From positions 669,351-733,350 of the forward strand of contig NZ_SMGG01000004.1 of assembly GCF_004339245.1 (NCBI RefSeq): DNA of 64,000 nucleotides, written 5' to 3'. The stretch's first letter is position 1. Each line of letters starts with the position of its first letter. The notes beneath the pieces were generated by a model. It ran no database searches. It saw only the letters and a program-made list of their open reading frames with translations, and was not told where the DNA came from. Source of the DNA: Seleniivibrio woodruffii (lineage in GTDB: Bacteria; Chrysiogenota; Deferribacteres; Deferribacterales; Geovibrionaceae). The position numbers were made by a program, and so were the translations under genes. This document shows, piece after piece, positions 35,533 to 44,597 of this stretch.

Positions 35533-36247
35533 CATTTTTAAAAGCTATCGTGACGCACTGAGCTTTCTGACCGTTATCCGGTTCAATTCGCCGGATTTTG
35601 ACGGACGGAAGGCTGTTTACAGTTTTGTTCCCGTTGGGCTGACAGTGGGGCTTCCCCTCTGGCTGTTCTACAGCTATGCGCAGGGTTTTCTGCCGCAGAC
35701 GGCTATGGCTGTGATCACTGTGCTGTATCTGGTGCTGATAACGGGAGCACTCCATCTGGACGGGCTTGCGGACACGGCTGACGGTATCTTTTCATTCAGA
35801 GACCGTGAAAAAATGCTTGAGATAATGCGTGACAGCCGCATCGGCACAATGGGTGCGGTGGCTATAGTCATGGTTCTTCTGATAAAGGCTTTTTCGGCGT
35901 ATTCACTTGGAAATCCTCTATATTTCCTGCTGATTCCGGCCTATTCCAGATTTTCCATGGTGTTCGGGTTCTACATGTTCGAATACGCCCGCAAAGAGGG
36001 CACAGCGGCGGCTTTCTTCGGAAATTTCTCACCTCTGATATTTGTTCAGGGGATTATTATTCTGGCTTTAAGTTTTCTTCTGGGGCTTCCCCAGTTCATA
36101 ATATTCAACATAGCTTTTCTGGTCTTCATATTCCTGATAACAAGGCTTTACCGCAATAAGATTGGCGGCATAACAGGGGACATGCTGGGCGGGATGTGCG
36201 AAGCATCCGAGGCGTTCCTTTTCCTTGTGGCGGTGTGCATATGGTAA
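35498..36247 (+). CDS. cobS: Adenosylcobinamide-GDP ribazoletransferase (cobalamin synthase)
   Basis: A polytopic membrane enzyme joining adenosylcobinamide-GDP to alpha-ribazole. Motifs are TGALHLDGLADTADGIFSF and MRDSRIGTMGAVAIV. The listed ATG at 35498 lies inside cobT and has no clear ribosome-binding site. The family usually begins near (M)FKSYRDALSFLTV, which here would start at an ATT codon at 35534. That codon is placed 8 bp after a good AAGGAG and 1 bp after the cobT stop. The true start may therefore be ATT at 35534 (237 residues). Confidence 0.9.
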   Translation: MPRQAFPLRRCDIFKSYRDALSFLTVIRFNSPDFDGRKAVYSFVPVGLTVGLPLWLFYSYAQGFLPQTAMAVITVLYLVLITGALHLDGLADTADGIFSFRDREKMLEIMRDSRIGTMGAVAIVMVLLIKAFSAYSLGNPLYFLLIPAYSRFSMVFGFYMFEYARKEGTAAAFFGNFSPLIFVQGIIILALSFLLGLPQFIIFNIAFLVFIFLITRLYRNKIGGITGDMLGGMCEASEAFLFLVAVCIW

Positions 36248-37299
36248 TGTACGGACACGGCGGAAACGTCTATTCGGCGGCGAAGGCGGCGGGCTGTCAT
36301 GTGGACGAGATAATCGATCTCAGCAGCAACGTATCTCCTTTCACTCCCGACTCACTGCTGAAAGGCATCAACATCAAAAGCACCATTGCAAGGCTTCCGG
36401 AACCCTACAGCCTTAGCCTTGTGTCGGAAATTGCTAAATATCACGACGTGCCTGAAGACACGATAATTGCAGGAAGCGGCTCCTCGGAGTTCATCCAGAA
36501 AATATGTTCGCTGAACACGAAAAAACGGGCACTGATCATTCAGCCGACCTATATAGACTACATGAAGCAGGCGGAACTGGCGGAGATGCAGGTCTGCGGA
36601 TGCATAATGTGCGGAAAAAAGAATTTCGCTTTCGACGAAAACGAAATTCTCCAATGTCTGCCGGAAACGGCGGTCTGCTTTATATGCAATCCCAACAACC
36701 CCACGGGAACGCTTATCCCCAAAGACGAAATTCTGTTTCTGGCGGATATGTTCAAAAAGACCCTGTTCGTCATTGACGAATCCTATATAGATTTCTGCAC
36801 GGACAACAACCACACGCTCATCGGCTGTCAGCAGAGCAACATTGTGGTTCTGCGCTCATTCTCGAAGGCATACGGAGTGGCGGGGCTGAGAGCGGGCTAT
36901 GTTTACACCCAGAACAGACACCTGATGGCGGAACTGAAAAAGGCGGTGTCGCCGTGGAGTCTGAACAGTCTGGCGCAGGAGGTCTGCAAACGTGCACTGA
37001 ACGAGGATATGCGCCCCTATTTCGATAAAATCCAGAACATTAAAAAACAAACCATAAAAAGACTTTCGGAGAACGAAAATCTGGAAGTGATCATCGGACA
37101 CGCCAATTATATGCTGATAAAACTGAAAAAATCCGATGCCGCATCCTTCTGCGAATATATGCTGAACCACAAAATTCTGGTGCGCAACTGCTCAAATTTC
37201 GTAGGCCTCAGCGACAAATACATCCGAATAGCCGTAAGGGAACAGATTCACATGGACACCTTCTGCCGTCTGGCGGAAGTGTATTTCAGGATATACTGA
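36241..37299 (+). CDS. cobD: Threonine-phosphate decarboxylase / aminotransferase-like
   Basis: A 352-residue PLP enzyme of fold type I related to histidinol-phosphate aminotransferase. In this operon it should make aminopropanol phosphate for the nucleotide loop. IIAGSGSSEFIQKI, CFICNPNNPTGTLIP and the PLP lysine in LRSFSKAYGVAGLRAGY are clear. The start at 36241 overlaps cobS by 7 bp; the ATG at 36247 is an equally possible start. The stop overlaps the cbiP start by 1 bp. Confidence 0.88.
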   Translation: MVMYGHGGNVYSAAKAAGCHVDEIIDLSSNVSPFTPDSLLKGINIKSTIARLPEPYSLSLVSEIAKYHDVPEDTIIAGSGSSEFIQKICSLNTKKRALIIQPTYIDYMKQAELAEMQVCGCIMCGKKNFAFDENEILQCLPETAVCFICNPNNPTGTLIPKDEILFLADMFKKTLFVIDESYIDFCTDNNHTLIGCQQSNIVVLRSFSKAYGVAGLRAGYVYTQNRHLMAELKKAVSPWSLNSLAQEVCKRALNEDMRPYFDKIQNIKKQTIKRLSENENLEVIIGHANYMLIKLKKSDAASFCEYMLNHKILVRNCSNFVGLSDKYIRIAVREQIHMDTFCRLAEVYFRIY

Positions 37300-38732
37300 T
37301 GAAAGCCAGATCAATCATGTTTCAGGGAACGGGAAGCGGTGTCGGCAAATCGGTGATATGCGCCGGATTCTGCCGTCTGCTGGCTCGCAGGGGCATAAAG
37401 GTTGCGCCTTTCAAATCCCAGAACATGGCGCTCAACAGCGGAGTGGCGCAAGGCGGCGAGATGGGTCGTGCCCAGATATTGCAGGCGCAGGCGGCGGGCA
37501 TTGAGCCTGATGTGCGCATGAATCCCGTTCTGTTAAAGCCAATAGGCAACTCCACCAGTCAGGTGATACGCCTTGGAAAGCCGGTCGGCAACTTCACCGC
37601 CAGAGAATACTACGAAATGTCTCAGGAGAACCTGAAAACAGCCGTTCAGGCATACGAAAGCCTCGCAAATGAATATGACGCAATCATCATTGAGGGCGCA
37701 GGCAGCCCCGCAGAGATAAATCTGCACCGCACGGACATAGTCAACATGCGTACGGCGGATTTTGCGGACGCCCCCGTGTTCATCATAGGCGATATCGACC
37801 GTGGCGGCGTTTTCGCATGGATGAAGGGAACCTACGACCTGCTGCCCGAATACGGCAGACCAAGGGTCAAAGGATTTATAATCAACCGATTCAGGGGCGA
37901 TATATCGCTTCTTCAGCCCGGCATAGATATGTTCAGGGAGCTTGTTCCCGTGCCTGTTACGGGCACTGTGCCCATGCTTAACCTCACCCTTGAGGAGGAG
38001 GACAGCCAGAGCATCGAAAACAGCACAAAGGGCGGATTCGTCACCGTTGCGGTGGTGCGCACAGCCCGCATGTCCAACTTTACCGATTTCACCCCGCTGG
38101 CAAGCTGCCCTGATATCAACCTGATATATGCAAAATCGCCCAACGAGCTGACGGGAGCGGATATCATTATCCTGCCCGGCAGTAAGAGCACCATAGCAGA
38201 TATGAAAGACCTCCGCATGCGGGGGGTTGACAAGAAAATACTCTCAATGGCGGACAAAACACCCGTAGTGGGAATCTGCGGCGGGTTTCAGATGCTGGGG
38301 CGAACCATAAAAGACCCAGAAGGCATAGAGGGGAGCGACAGTGAATGTGCAGGGCTTGGTCTGCTCAACATGGAAACGGTCATAACCCCCGAAAAGACCC
38401 TGCTGAACAGAACCTACCAAGGACTTGGACTGCTTGAAGGACTTGATTTCAGAGGCTACGAGATACACATGGGTGTGTCTGAGACCTCAAAAGAATATGC
38501 ACAGCTCTGCACGGAAAAGGACGTCTGCATTGCGGACGGAAAGATAATCGGAACCTACATCCACGGCATATTTGACAGCGAGGAAGTGGCCGCCCGAATA
38601 ATAGCCCTGTCCGGAAAAAGCATACGCCCTGACTATTCATACCACAAAAATAAACAGGCACAGCTCGATCTGCTTGCCGACACACTGGAACAGCACCTTG
38701 ACACTGAATATATCCTATCTTCTTTATATTGA
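37299..38732 (+). CDS. cbiP: Cobyric acid synthase
   Basis: A 477-residue glutamine amidotransferase amidating carboxylates b, d, e and g. The N-terminal P-loop domain has FQGTGSGVGKSVICAG and APFKSQNMALNS. The C-terminal amidotransferase domain has ADIIILPGSKSTIAD and VVGICGGFQMLGR (nucleophile Cys), with a C-terminal His in GTYIHGIFDSE. The length is normal. It starts in the stop codon of cobD and is followed 4 bp later by cbiB. Confidence 0.95.
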   Translation: MKARSIMFQGTGSGVGKSVICAGFCRLLARRGIKVAPFKSQNMALNSGVAQGGEMGRAQILQAQAAGIEPDVRMNPVLLKPIGNSTSQVIRLGKPVGNFTAREYYEMSQENLKTAVQAYESLANEYDAIIIEGAGSPAEINLHRTDIVNMRTADFADAPVFIIGDIDRGGVFAWMKGTYDLLPEYGRPRVKGFIINRFRGDISLLQPGIDMFRELVPVPVTGTVPMLNLTLEEEDSQSIENSTKGGFVTVAVVRTARMSNFTDFTPLASCPDINLIYAKSPNELTGADIIILPGSKSTIADMKDLRMRGVDKKILSMADKTPVVGICGGFQMLGRTIKDPEGIEGSDSECAGLGLLNMETVITPEKTLLNRTYQGLGLLEGLDFRGYEIHMGVSETSKEYAQLCTEKDVCIADGKIIGTYIHGIFDSEEVAARIIALSGKSIRPDYSYHKNKQAQLDLLADTLEQHLDTEYILSSLY

Positions 38733-38736
38733 CTTC

Positions 38737-39663
38737 ATGGCGGTGATAACCGCTTTCTGGCTGGACTGGTTTCTGGGCGAACCGGATTTCCCTTTCCACC
38801 CCGTGCGCATAGCGGGCAGTGCCGTGAGCTACTGCGAAAAATCCCTGCGCCGCAAAAGCACCATCTTTGAGGGCGTGGTCTCCGGATTCATCACTCTTGC
38901 GTTCACCCTTTCCGTTGCGGGCATTTCGCTGTACTATGCCGCAAAGGCCGGAACCTTCTGGTATTTTGTGGTGAGCACCATAATCATCTATTTCACAATC
39001 AGCGTCCGCTCTCTGGCCGAACATGCACAGAACGTCTGCAAAGGCCTTGAGGAATCGGAAGAGGCCGGCAGAAAGGAGCTTGCGAAAATAGTCTCCCGTG
39101 ACACGCAGAACATGCCGAAACCGAAAATAATCACCTCTGCGGTGGAATCGGTGTCAGAAAACTACGTTGATGCAGTGGTATCCCCCCTCCTCTTTGCGGC
39201 ACTCTTCGGACCGATGGGGGCTGTGCTGTTCAAAACCGTTTCCACAATGGATTCCATGATAGGCTACAAAAACGAAAGGTTTTTATACTACGGCAGGTTT
39301 GCCGCACGTTTTGACGACGTGCTGAACTTCATCCCCGCCAGACTCTCCATAATCCCCATTACCATTGCCTCAATTTTAATGCGGCTTAACACAAAAAATG
39401 CGGTAAAATCGTTTATGAGATTCAGGCTATCACACGCAAGCCCAAACTCCGCACACCCCATGAGCGCATTTGCAGGTGCTCTGAATATCCGTCTGGGCGG
39501 AGCTGTGAGCTATTTCGGGCAGATAACGGAAAAGCCTTATATCGGCGACAGCGAACGGGAGCCGGAAACCTCTGACATAAAAAAATCAGTTAAGCTCATG
39601 GAGCTTTCATCAATAATCTGGGCGGTGATATGCTGCCTTATCACTCTTTGGAAGGTGATGTGA
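38737..39663 (+). CDS. cbiB: Adenosylcobinamide-phosphate synthase
   Basis: A 308-residue membrane protein that attaches aminopropanol (phosphate) to adenosylcobyric acid. The start at 38737 gives the typical opening AFWLDWFLGEPDFPFHPVR; the upstream frame lies inside cbiP. Other marks are SRDTQNM, VSPLLFAALFGPMGAVLFK and STMDSMIGYKNERF. The stop shares one base with the next start. Together with cobD, cbiP, cobU, cobT and cobS it completes nucleotide-loop assembly. Confidence 0.93.
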   Translation: MAVITAFWLDWFLGEPDFPFHPVRIAGSAVSYCEKSLRRKSTIFEGVVSGFITLAFTLSVAGISLYYAAKAGTFWYFVVSTIIIYFTISVRSLAEHAQNVCKGLEESEEAGRKELAKIVSRDTQNMPKPKIITSAVESVSENYVDAVVSPLLFAALFGPMGAVLFKTVSTMDSMIGYKNERFLYYGRFAARFDDVLNFIPARLSIIPITIASILMRLNTKNAVKSFMRFRLSHASPNSAHPMSAFAGALNIRLGGAVSYFGQITEKPYIGDSEREPETSDIKKSVKLMELSSIIWAVICCLITLWKVM

Positions 39664-40100
39664 TGCATCCGCTGATGTTTCGCCTCAAAGGCAGAAAGAT
39701 ACTTTTTGTGGGCGGCGGCAAGGTTGCCGAGCGCAAAATTTATTCAATGCTGAGTGAAGGATGCGATATAACCGTTGTTGCGCCCTATATCACCTCCGGA
39801 ATAAAGAGCAGCGGAGTGAAAACGGTTGAAAGGCATTTTGAGATGGACGACATCAGGGGGGATTATTTCCTGATTTTCATATGCACCAGCGACAGAAGCA
39901 CAAACGCCGCCGCCGCAGAACTGGCCAAGAGCATGAAGATTCCTGTTAACATAGCGGACGATCCGGAATATTCCGATTTTCACACCGCATCGGTCATCAG
40001 AACCGATGATTTCGTCATTTCGATATCAACAGACGGAAAAAATCCTGCGAAATCCAAAGAAATGCGCTTAAAAATTGAAGATATCCTGAAAAACACATAA
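39663..40100 (+). CDS. Precorrin-2 dehydrogenase (siroheme synthase N-terminal domain)
   Basis: A 145-residue NAD-dependent dehydrogenase oxidising precorrin-2 to sirohydrochlorin, a branch point to siroheme and anaerobic B12. The Rossmann motif is KILFVGGGKVAERK. IPVNIADDPEYSDFHTASVIRTDDF and ISTDGKNPAKSKEMR are the usual CysG-N/Met8 landmarks. It stops earlier than typical CysG-N or Met8 proteins (about 200 residues), lacking most of the C-terminal helical part. The sirohydrochlorin could serve both the sulfite reductase at 3.5 kb and the cbi pathway. The start overlaps the cbiB stop by 1 bp. Confidence 0.85.
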   Translation: MHPLMFRLKGRKILFVGGGKVAERKIYSMLSEGCDITVVAPYITSGIKSSGVKTVERHFEMDDIRGDYFLIFICTSDRSTNAAAAELAKSMKIPVNIADDPEYSDFHTASVIRTDDFVISISTDGKNPAKSKEMRLKIEDILKNT

Positions 40101-40153
40101 CCTTTCGAAAATATTGTATTTGAATTATTTACTATTAATGTTAATATCTCCAT

Positions 40154-40693
40154 ATGAAATTATTATACTTTCCGGGGATTCAGTCAATTATTGCAGAGGA
40201 ATACGATTTTGCACAGAGCTACAAGCTGGTGCATCTGATGGAGATATGCGATTGCGAGGTTTTTGACTACAGAAACTTCGACTCGAAAAAGACCATCGAA
40301 AGGGTGCGCAACTACGATGTTCTGTTCGGTTCGTCCTTCGGCGGATATTTCGCATTCAACATGGCTGTCATCACCGGACAGAAATGCATCAGCGTTAACC
40401 CGTCCCTCTATCTGGACAAACGTTTCTCAACTCTCATGGAACAGTACCCCAACAAGCTGAGTTTCATCAAGCCTGCTCAGGTTGCGGCCATAAAAGCCGA
40501 ACCCATGAAATCCAAGCATCCCAACATCCATATCATGATGAATATGGACGATGAGGTTCTCGACTCACATAAAATAGTGGGTATTGCAGAGCGTTTCGGA
40601 TGCAACATTTACAGATATGAAAAGGGCGGACACCAGAGCAGCAACTTCATAGGCGAGATGCTTCCCGCTATAAAGCAGATCCTTTCGGAGTGA
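40154..40693 (+). CDS. Small alpha/beta-hydrolase, YqiA/YcfP family
   Basis: A 179-residue hydrolase-fold protein. The nucleophile elbow is GSSFGGYFA, the acid is in MNMDDEVLD and the histidine in KGGHQSSNF, so a Ser-Asp-His triad is complete. YqiA/YcfP proteins are small esterase-like proteins of uncertain substrate. No clear ribosome-binding site precedes the ATG at 40154. Its last 26 bp overlap the 3' end of the convergent glycosyltransferase gene. Confidence 0.7.
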   Translation: MKLLYFPGIQSIIAEEYDFAQSYKLVHLMEICDCEVFDYRNFDSKKTIERVRNYDVLFGSSFGGYFAFNMAVITGQKCISVNPSLYLDKRFSTLMEQYPNKLSFIKPAQVAAIKAEPMKSKHPNIHIMMNMDDEVLDSHKIVGIAERFGCNIYRYEKGGHQSSNFIGEMLPAIKQILSE

Positions 40694-42020
40694 CCAGATA
40701 GACCGCAAGGTCACGGAACTCATAAAGCCTCTCGGCTCCGAATATTCCCGTCTTTTTATTGACTATTTCAATGTAGGCAGTGCCTTTCGGCCTTTCCACA
40801 AGATATTTTCCCACAAAATAATCCATCGCCGCTATGTCGTGCGGATTTGTTATCTCACTCTTTGCCGCCACTATGGGCAGGTTTCTGACCTCTGCCGTCT
40901 GTTTTGCAAAATGGAGCGCATCATAGGTGGTCGGTTTGGTCACAGGGGGCATAAAGGCGAACATTGACAGCAGAACAATTGCCGCAGGCCTGACATAGCC
41001 CGAAACGTTCCGTTTAAGCAGTCTTACGAAACCGTATGCCGCAAAAACACTGGCAAACAGATAAAGCTCGTAAAGATATCTGTGTTCTTTGGTCTTAACA
41101 AAGTGGATCACGACAAAATATACGCCCACAGTCACCAGCATGAACTTTATGGTCTCCGATGTGTATCTGCTTCGGAGAAGTTTCACCATGCCGTAGATTG
41201 CAAAGGGGGTGAAGTATATCCCGTGGAGGAACAGATATTTAAGGTACTGCCACATAGGCCTTACCGCATAATATGCAGTTTCCGATTCCTCTGTGCCGAA
41301 CCTTGCCAGATTCTGTTTTATGACATAATGGTCGAAAAAGTACGGATTTTTCATCAGCACATAAGCATACCACCATGCATACACCGGAATTGAGATGAAG
41401 AGCATGAGGAACATGTCTGCAATATATTTGCGTTTATCTATCCCTCTGCCGAAAAAAACGAAAAAGAATGATGTGATGAACGGCGAATAGCCAACCGGAC
41501 CTTTGGTGAAAACCGCCAGTCCCATCAGTATCCCCGCCATGAAGATATATACCCTGCTCTGGTTCTGGATGTAGAGCACCAGAAAATATGTGCAGGCGAT
41601 GAGGAAGAACGAAAGCAGAGCCTCCATTTTGAGCATCTGGGTGTTCTTGTATACTATGTATGAGAAGAAGAACATCATCGGCGTTGCCACCGCAATGTCT
41701 TCATCGTCGAAAAGCTTTTTGGAAAGGTTGTAAAGCACCCATGCAATTCCGGCAACCGCCGCAACAACGGCTATTTTAGCCCCGAAAACAGTTGCTCCGA
41801 ATATTTTTATGCAAAGTGCATTCAGCCAGAAAAAGAGCGGCGGCTTATTCATATACAGCTCGCCGTTCAGTGTGAGGATGAGCGGATTGTCACCCGTGAG
41901 AACGTTTCTTGATATGGCGGCATAGTTTATGCTGTCGCCCCTGAGATCGCCATCACCGATTCTGCCCGCAAACAGAACAACAAAGAAAAACACAGTCCAG
42001 TTTCTGACGCTGTTAAACAT
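40668..42020 (-). CDS. GT39/ArnT-like membrane glycosyltransferase
   Basis: A 450-residue protein with roughly ten hydrophobic segments. It opens with GDGDLRGDSINYAAISRNV, the acidic first-loop motif of GT-C (PMT/ArnT) enzymes, and LYMNKPPLFFWLNAL follows. Such enzymes transfer a sugar from a polyprenyl-phosphate donor to lipid A or proteins at the outer face of the inner membrane. The acceptor is unknown. It is a single minus-strand gene with its 3' end overlapping the convergent hydrolase gene. Confidence 0.85.
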   Translation of the reverse strand: MFNSVRNWTVFFFVVLFAGRIGDGDLRGDSINYAAISRNVLTGDNPLILTLNGELYMNKPPLFFWLNALCIKIFGATVFGAKIAVVAAVAGIAWVLYNLSKKLFDDEDIAVATPMMFFFSYIVYKNTQMLKMEALLSFFLIACTYFLVLYIQNQSRVYIFMAGILMGLAVFTKGPVGYSPFITSFFFVFFGRGIDKRKYIADMFLMLFISIPVYAWWYAYVLMKNPYFFDHYVIKQNLARFGTEESETAYYAVRPMWQYLKYLFLHGIYFTPFAIYGMVKLLRSRYTSETIKFMLVTVGVYFVVIHFVKTKEHRYLYELYLFASVFAAYGFVRLLKRNVSGYVRPAAIVLLSMFAFMPPVTKPTTYDALHFAKQTAEVRNLPIVAAKSEITNPHDIAAMDYFVGKYLVERPKGTAYIEIVNKKTGIFGAERLYEFRDLAVYLVTPKGSAL

Positions 42021-42123
42021 TCAACCCTCACAATAACTACAGAATTTATAAATGCATAAAGAATAAATGACAAGTCAATTTATTATTTTGCTTATTGCTC
42101 CAAATCTGCTATTGTGACTGGCT

Positions 42124-43029
42124 ATGGATGCATTAGTACTTCTTATATTCTGCTTTCTGTTCGGAATGCTGGCCAGAAAACTGGAACTCCTTCCCTCCAG
42201 CACGCCCATGGTTCTGAACGGGTTTATAATCAATCTTTCCATGCCTGCGATAACCTTTTACTACATCCACAAGATGCAGTTTGACACATCGCTTCTTTTT
42301 CCGGTTTTTATGCCGTGGATACACTTCGGGCTGGCGTTTTTCCTGTTCCGCTTCATCGCAAAAAGGATGAACTATGACAAAAAGACCACCGGAGCGATAA
42401 TTCTCACTGCGGGGCTTGGAAACACCTCATTTGTGGGCTTTCCGCTGATAACTGCATATTTCGGTGCGGAATATCTGGGTGTGGGCGTTCTGGTCGACCA
42501 GCCCGGCACGTTCCTTGTGCTATCCACACTGGGAATAGCCACCGCCGCAATCTATTCCTCTGGAGCCATCAGCGCAATGGGACTGCTGAAAAAGGTTTTC
42601 ACCTTTCCTCCCTTTCAGGCGATGCTTCTGGCGGTTCTTCTACGGTCTTTTGAGATTCCGGAATATGCCCAGCTTTCAATGAAAACTCTGGGGCTCACCA
42701 TAACTCCCCTTGCAATGGTGTCTGTGGGATATCAGCTTAAATTTGTCAAATCACCGGGAATAATAAAAAAATTATTTTTCGGTCTGGGCTATAAACTTTT
42801 TCTCGCTCCGGCTTTCTTCTATTTGCTCTATGTTGTCATAATGCGCGGCTCCGGCATTAACATGCAGGTGACCCTTTTCGAAGCGGCCATGGCGCCTATG
42901 ATAACAGCGGGCATAGTGTCGATTCAGTACGGGCTGGACGAGGAACTGGCCGTCATGATGCTGGGAGTGGGCATTCCGCTTTCGCTTCTGACAGCTCCCG
43001 TGTGGCATTATTTATTATCAGGGGTATGA
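42124..43029 (+). CDS. AEC family transporter
   Basis: A 301-residue protein with about ten transmembrane helices in two inverted halves. GNTSFVGFPLITAYFG is the signature of the auxin-efflux-carrier family, and the C-terminal half ends with a similar helix pair. Bacterial members carry malate, malonate or other organic acids. The substrate is not predictable here. The ftsE gene starts 1 bp after its stop, so it may be the first gene of that operon. Confidence 0.85.
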   Translation: MDALVLLIFCFLFGMLARKLELLPSSTPMVLNGFIINLSMPAITFYYIHKMQFDTSLLFPVFMPWIHFGLAFFLFRFIAKRMNYDKKTTGAIILTAGLGNTSFVGFPLITAYFGAEYLGVGVLVDQPGTFLVLSTLGIATAAIYSSGAISAMGLLKKVFTFPPFQAMLLAVLLRSFEIPEYAQLSMKTLGLTITPLAMVSVGYQLKFVKSPGIIKKLFFGLGYKLFLAPAFFYLLYVVIMRGSGINMQVTLFEAAMAPMITAGIVSIQYGLDEELAVMMLGVGIPLSLLTAPVWHYLLSGV

Positions 43030-43030
43030 C

Positions 43031-43714
43031 ATGATTCAGATCCACAAGGTCGATGTGACCTATGAGGACGGAAACAAGGGACTTTCCAATATCGATCTTC
43101 AGATAGACAAGGGCGAACTGGTCTATGTTACAGGCAGCAGCGGTGCGGGAAAATCCACCCTGCTGAGGCTCATGTATGCCGATATAATGCCCTCCAAGGG
43201 CGTTGTTAAGGTTGAGGGACAGAACATCGGCAGCATGAACCACAACAGCGTTGCGTTTCTCCGCAGAAACGTGGGAGTTATCTTTCAGGATTTCAAACTG
43301 CTGGAAGAGCAGACAGTATACGAAAATCTCGTTCTGCCGCTGGAAATATTCTATCTTAACAAGAGCGTGATTGAATCCAAGATACACGGCATTCTCAAGG
43401 CACTGGACATTTTCACCCACAGGGATTCGGTTGTGAAAAAACTGTCCGGCGGCGAAAAACAGCGGGTTGCCGTTGCAAGGGCATTGCTGAACGATCCTTT
43501 CATTGTGGTTGCGGACGAACCCACGGGCAGTTTGGACGCAAAGAACGCCGACAAGATAATGGACATGCTGCTGCACAAGACAGCAAAGGGAACCACAATA
43601 CTGATAGCCACCCACGATCAGCGCATAATAAAAGAATACCCCGGCCGTGTGCTGTATCTGGACAAAGGCCGGATAACCTACGACAGCAGAGAGAAGGCGG
43701 GCGCAGATGCTTGA
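43031..43714 (+). CDS. ftsE: Cell-division ABC ATPase FtsE
   Basis: A 227-residue ATPase with Walker A TGSSGAGKSTLLRLMY, signature LSGGEKQRVAVARAL and Walker [14 protein letters not shown]. The overlap of 8 bp with a typical ftsX, followed by an EnvC-like gene, fixes its identity. With FtsX it controls septal peptidoglycan hydrolysis by gating the amidase activator. Confidence 0.93.
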   Translation: MIQIHKVDVTYEDGNKGLSNIDLQIDKGELVYVTGSSGAGKSTLLRLMYADIMPSKGVVKVEGQNIGSMNHNSVAFLRRNVGVIFQDFKLLEEQTVYENLVLPLEIFYLNKSVIESKIHGILKALDIFTHRDSVVKKLSGGEKQRVAVARALLNDPFIVVADEPTGSLDAKNADKIMDMLLHKTAKGTTILIATHDQRIIKEYPGRVLYLDKGRITYDSREKAGADA

Positions 43715-44597
43715 ACAATATAAATATGCATTCATAAAGGGCTGGGCACTTTTCAGAAACAGCCTGAAATACAGCATTCCCTCAATTCTGACACTGGGCA
43801 CGATACTGTTTCTGTATTTTGCCGTATACACGGTCAACTCGTCCGTTGCAAAGGCCGTAGGCAACGTTACCGACAGCAGACTCATCAGGGTTTTCATCGA
43901 TGACGAGGTTGATGCGAAAGAGGTTAAAGCGGGTATCAACCGGCTTAAGATAGAGGGCGAAACGGTATATTTCGACAGAGCGGCCGCCAAAGAGCGTGTT
44001 CTGGAGATAGCCCCCAACGCTGAGAATCTGAAGGAACTGCCCGAAGAGCTTTTCCCCCGTTTTTTTGAGATAAAGACCCTTTCAGACTCAGACACCGACA
44101 CGGCAGTGGTCTCCGCATCTGAAAAACTGAGCCGCATAGACGGAGTGACCTCCGTGGAATCAGGCCGCAAGCAGAACGAGAAGATGCAGAAGATAAAAGG
44201 CATCTCCGGCATGTTCGTTTTCGTGCTGACACTTCTGACAGGCCTCTCCTGTGTGTTCATTCTGTTCAACAACATCAGGCTCAGCCTGTATAAGCACCAC
44301 AGAGCCATCATGGTCTATACCCTTGTGGGAGCCACAAGGCAGTTCATCACTCTGCCCTACGTGGTATCTTCAAAATTCGAGGCCACCTTCGCTTTCCTTT
44401 TCGCATGGCTTCTGAACAAACTCTTCACCGGGTTTGCGGGTGCATACATCCTGAAAGACTCATTCTTTGTGCTCACCCCTCCCGGGTTCTGGCACAACCT
44501 GTTCTTTTACGTCATTCTGATGACCCTGTCCGCACTGGCGGCCATATTCAGCGTTGTGACATTTCTTATGAAACAGAAGAGCATCAATGAGATATAG
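43707..44597 (+). CDS. ftsX: Cell-division membrane protein FtsX
   Basis: A 296-residue membrane protein with one N-terminal helix (about 22-44), a periplasmic domain (about 45-170) and three C-terminal helices, the FtsX layout. NNIRLSLYKHHRAIMVYTLVG is the coupling segment typical of the family. It overlaps ftsE by 8 bp and the EnvC-like gene by 11 bp. The periplasmic domain is expected to contact the coiled coil of the EnvC-like protein. Confidence 0.92.
   Translation: MLEQYKYAFIKGWALFRNSLKYSIPSILTLGTILFLYFAVYTVNSSVAKAVGNVTDSRLIRVFIDDEVDAKEVKAGINRLKIEGETVYFDRAAAKERVLEIAPNAENLKELPEELFPRFFEIKTLSDSDTDTAVVSASEKLSRIDGVTSVESGRKQNEKMQKIKGISGMFVFVLTLLTGLSCVFILFNNIRLSLYKHHRAIMVYTLVGATRQFITLPYVVSSKFEATFAFLFAWLLNKLFTGFAGAYILKDSFFVLTPPGFWHNLFFYVILMTLSALAAIFSVVTFLMKQKSINEI

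Noticed and set aside
42953..44311. Long open frame (452 codons) on the minus strand over the ftsE/ftsX region
   Set aside because: It runs antisense to three conserved, overlapping genes (AEC transporter end, ftsE, ftsX), and its translation has no family features.
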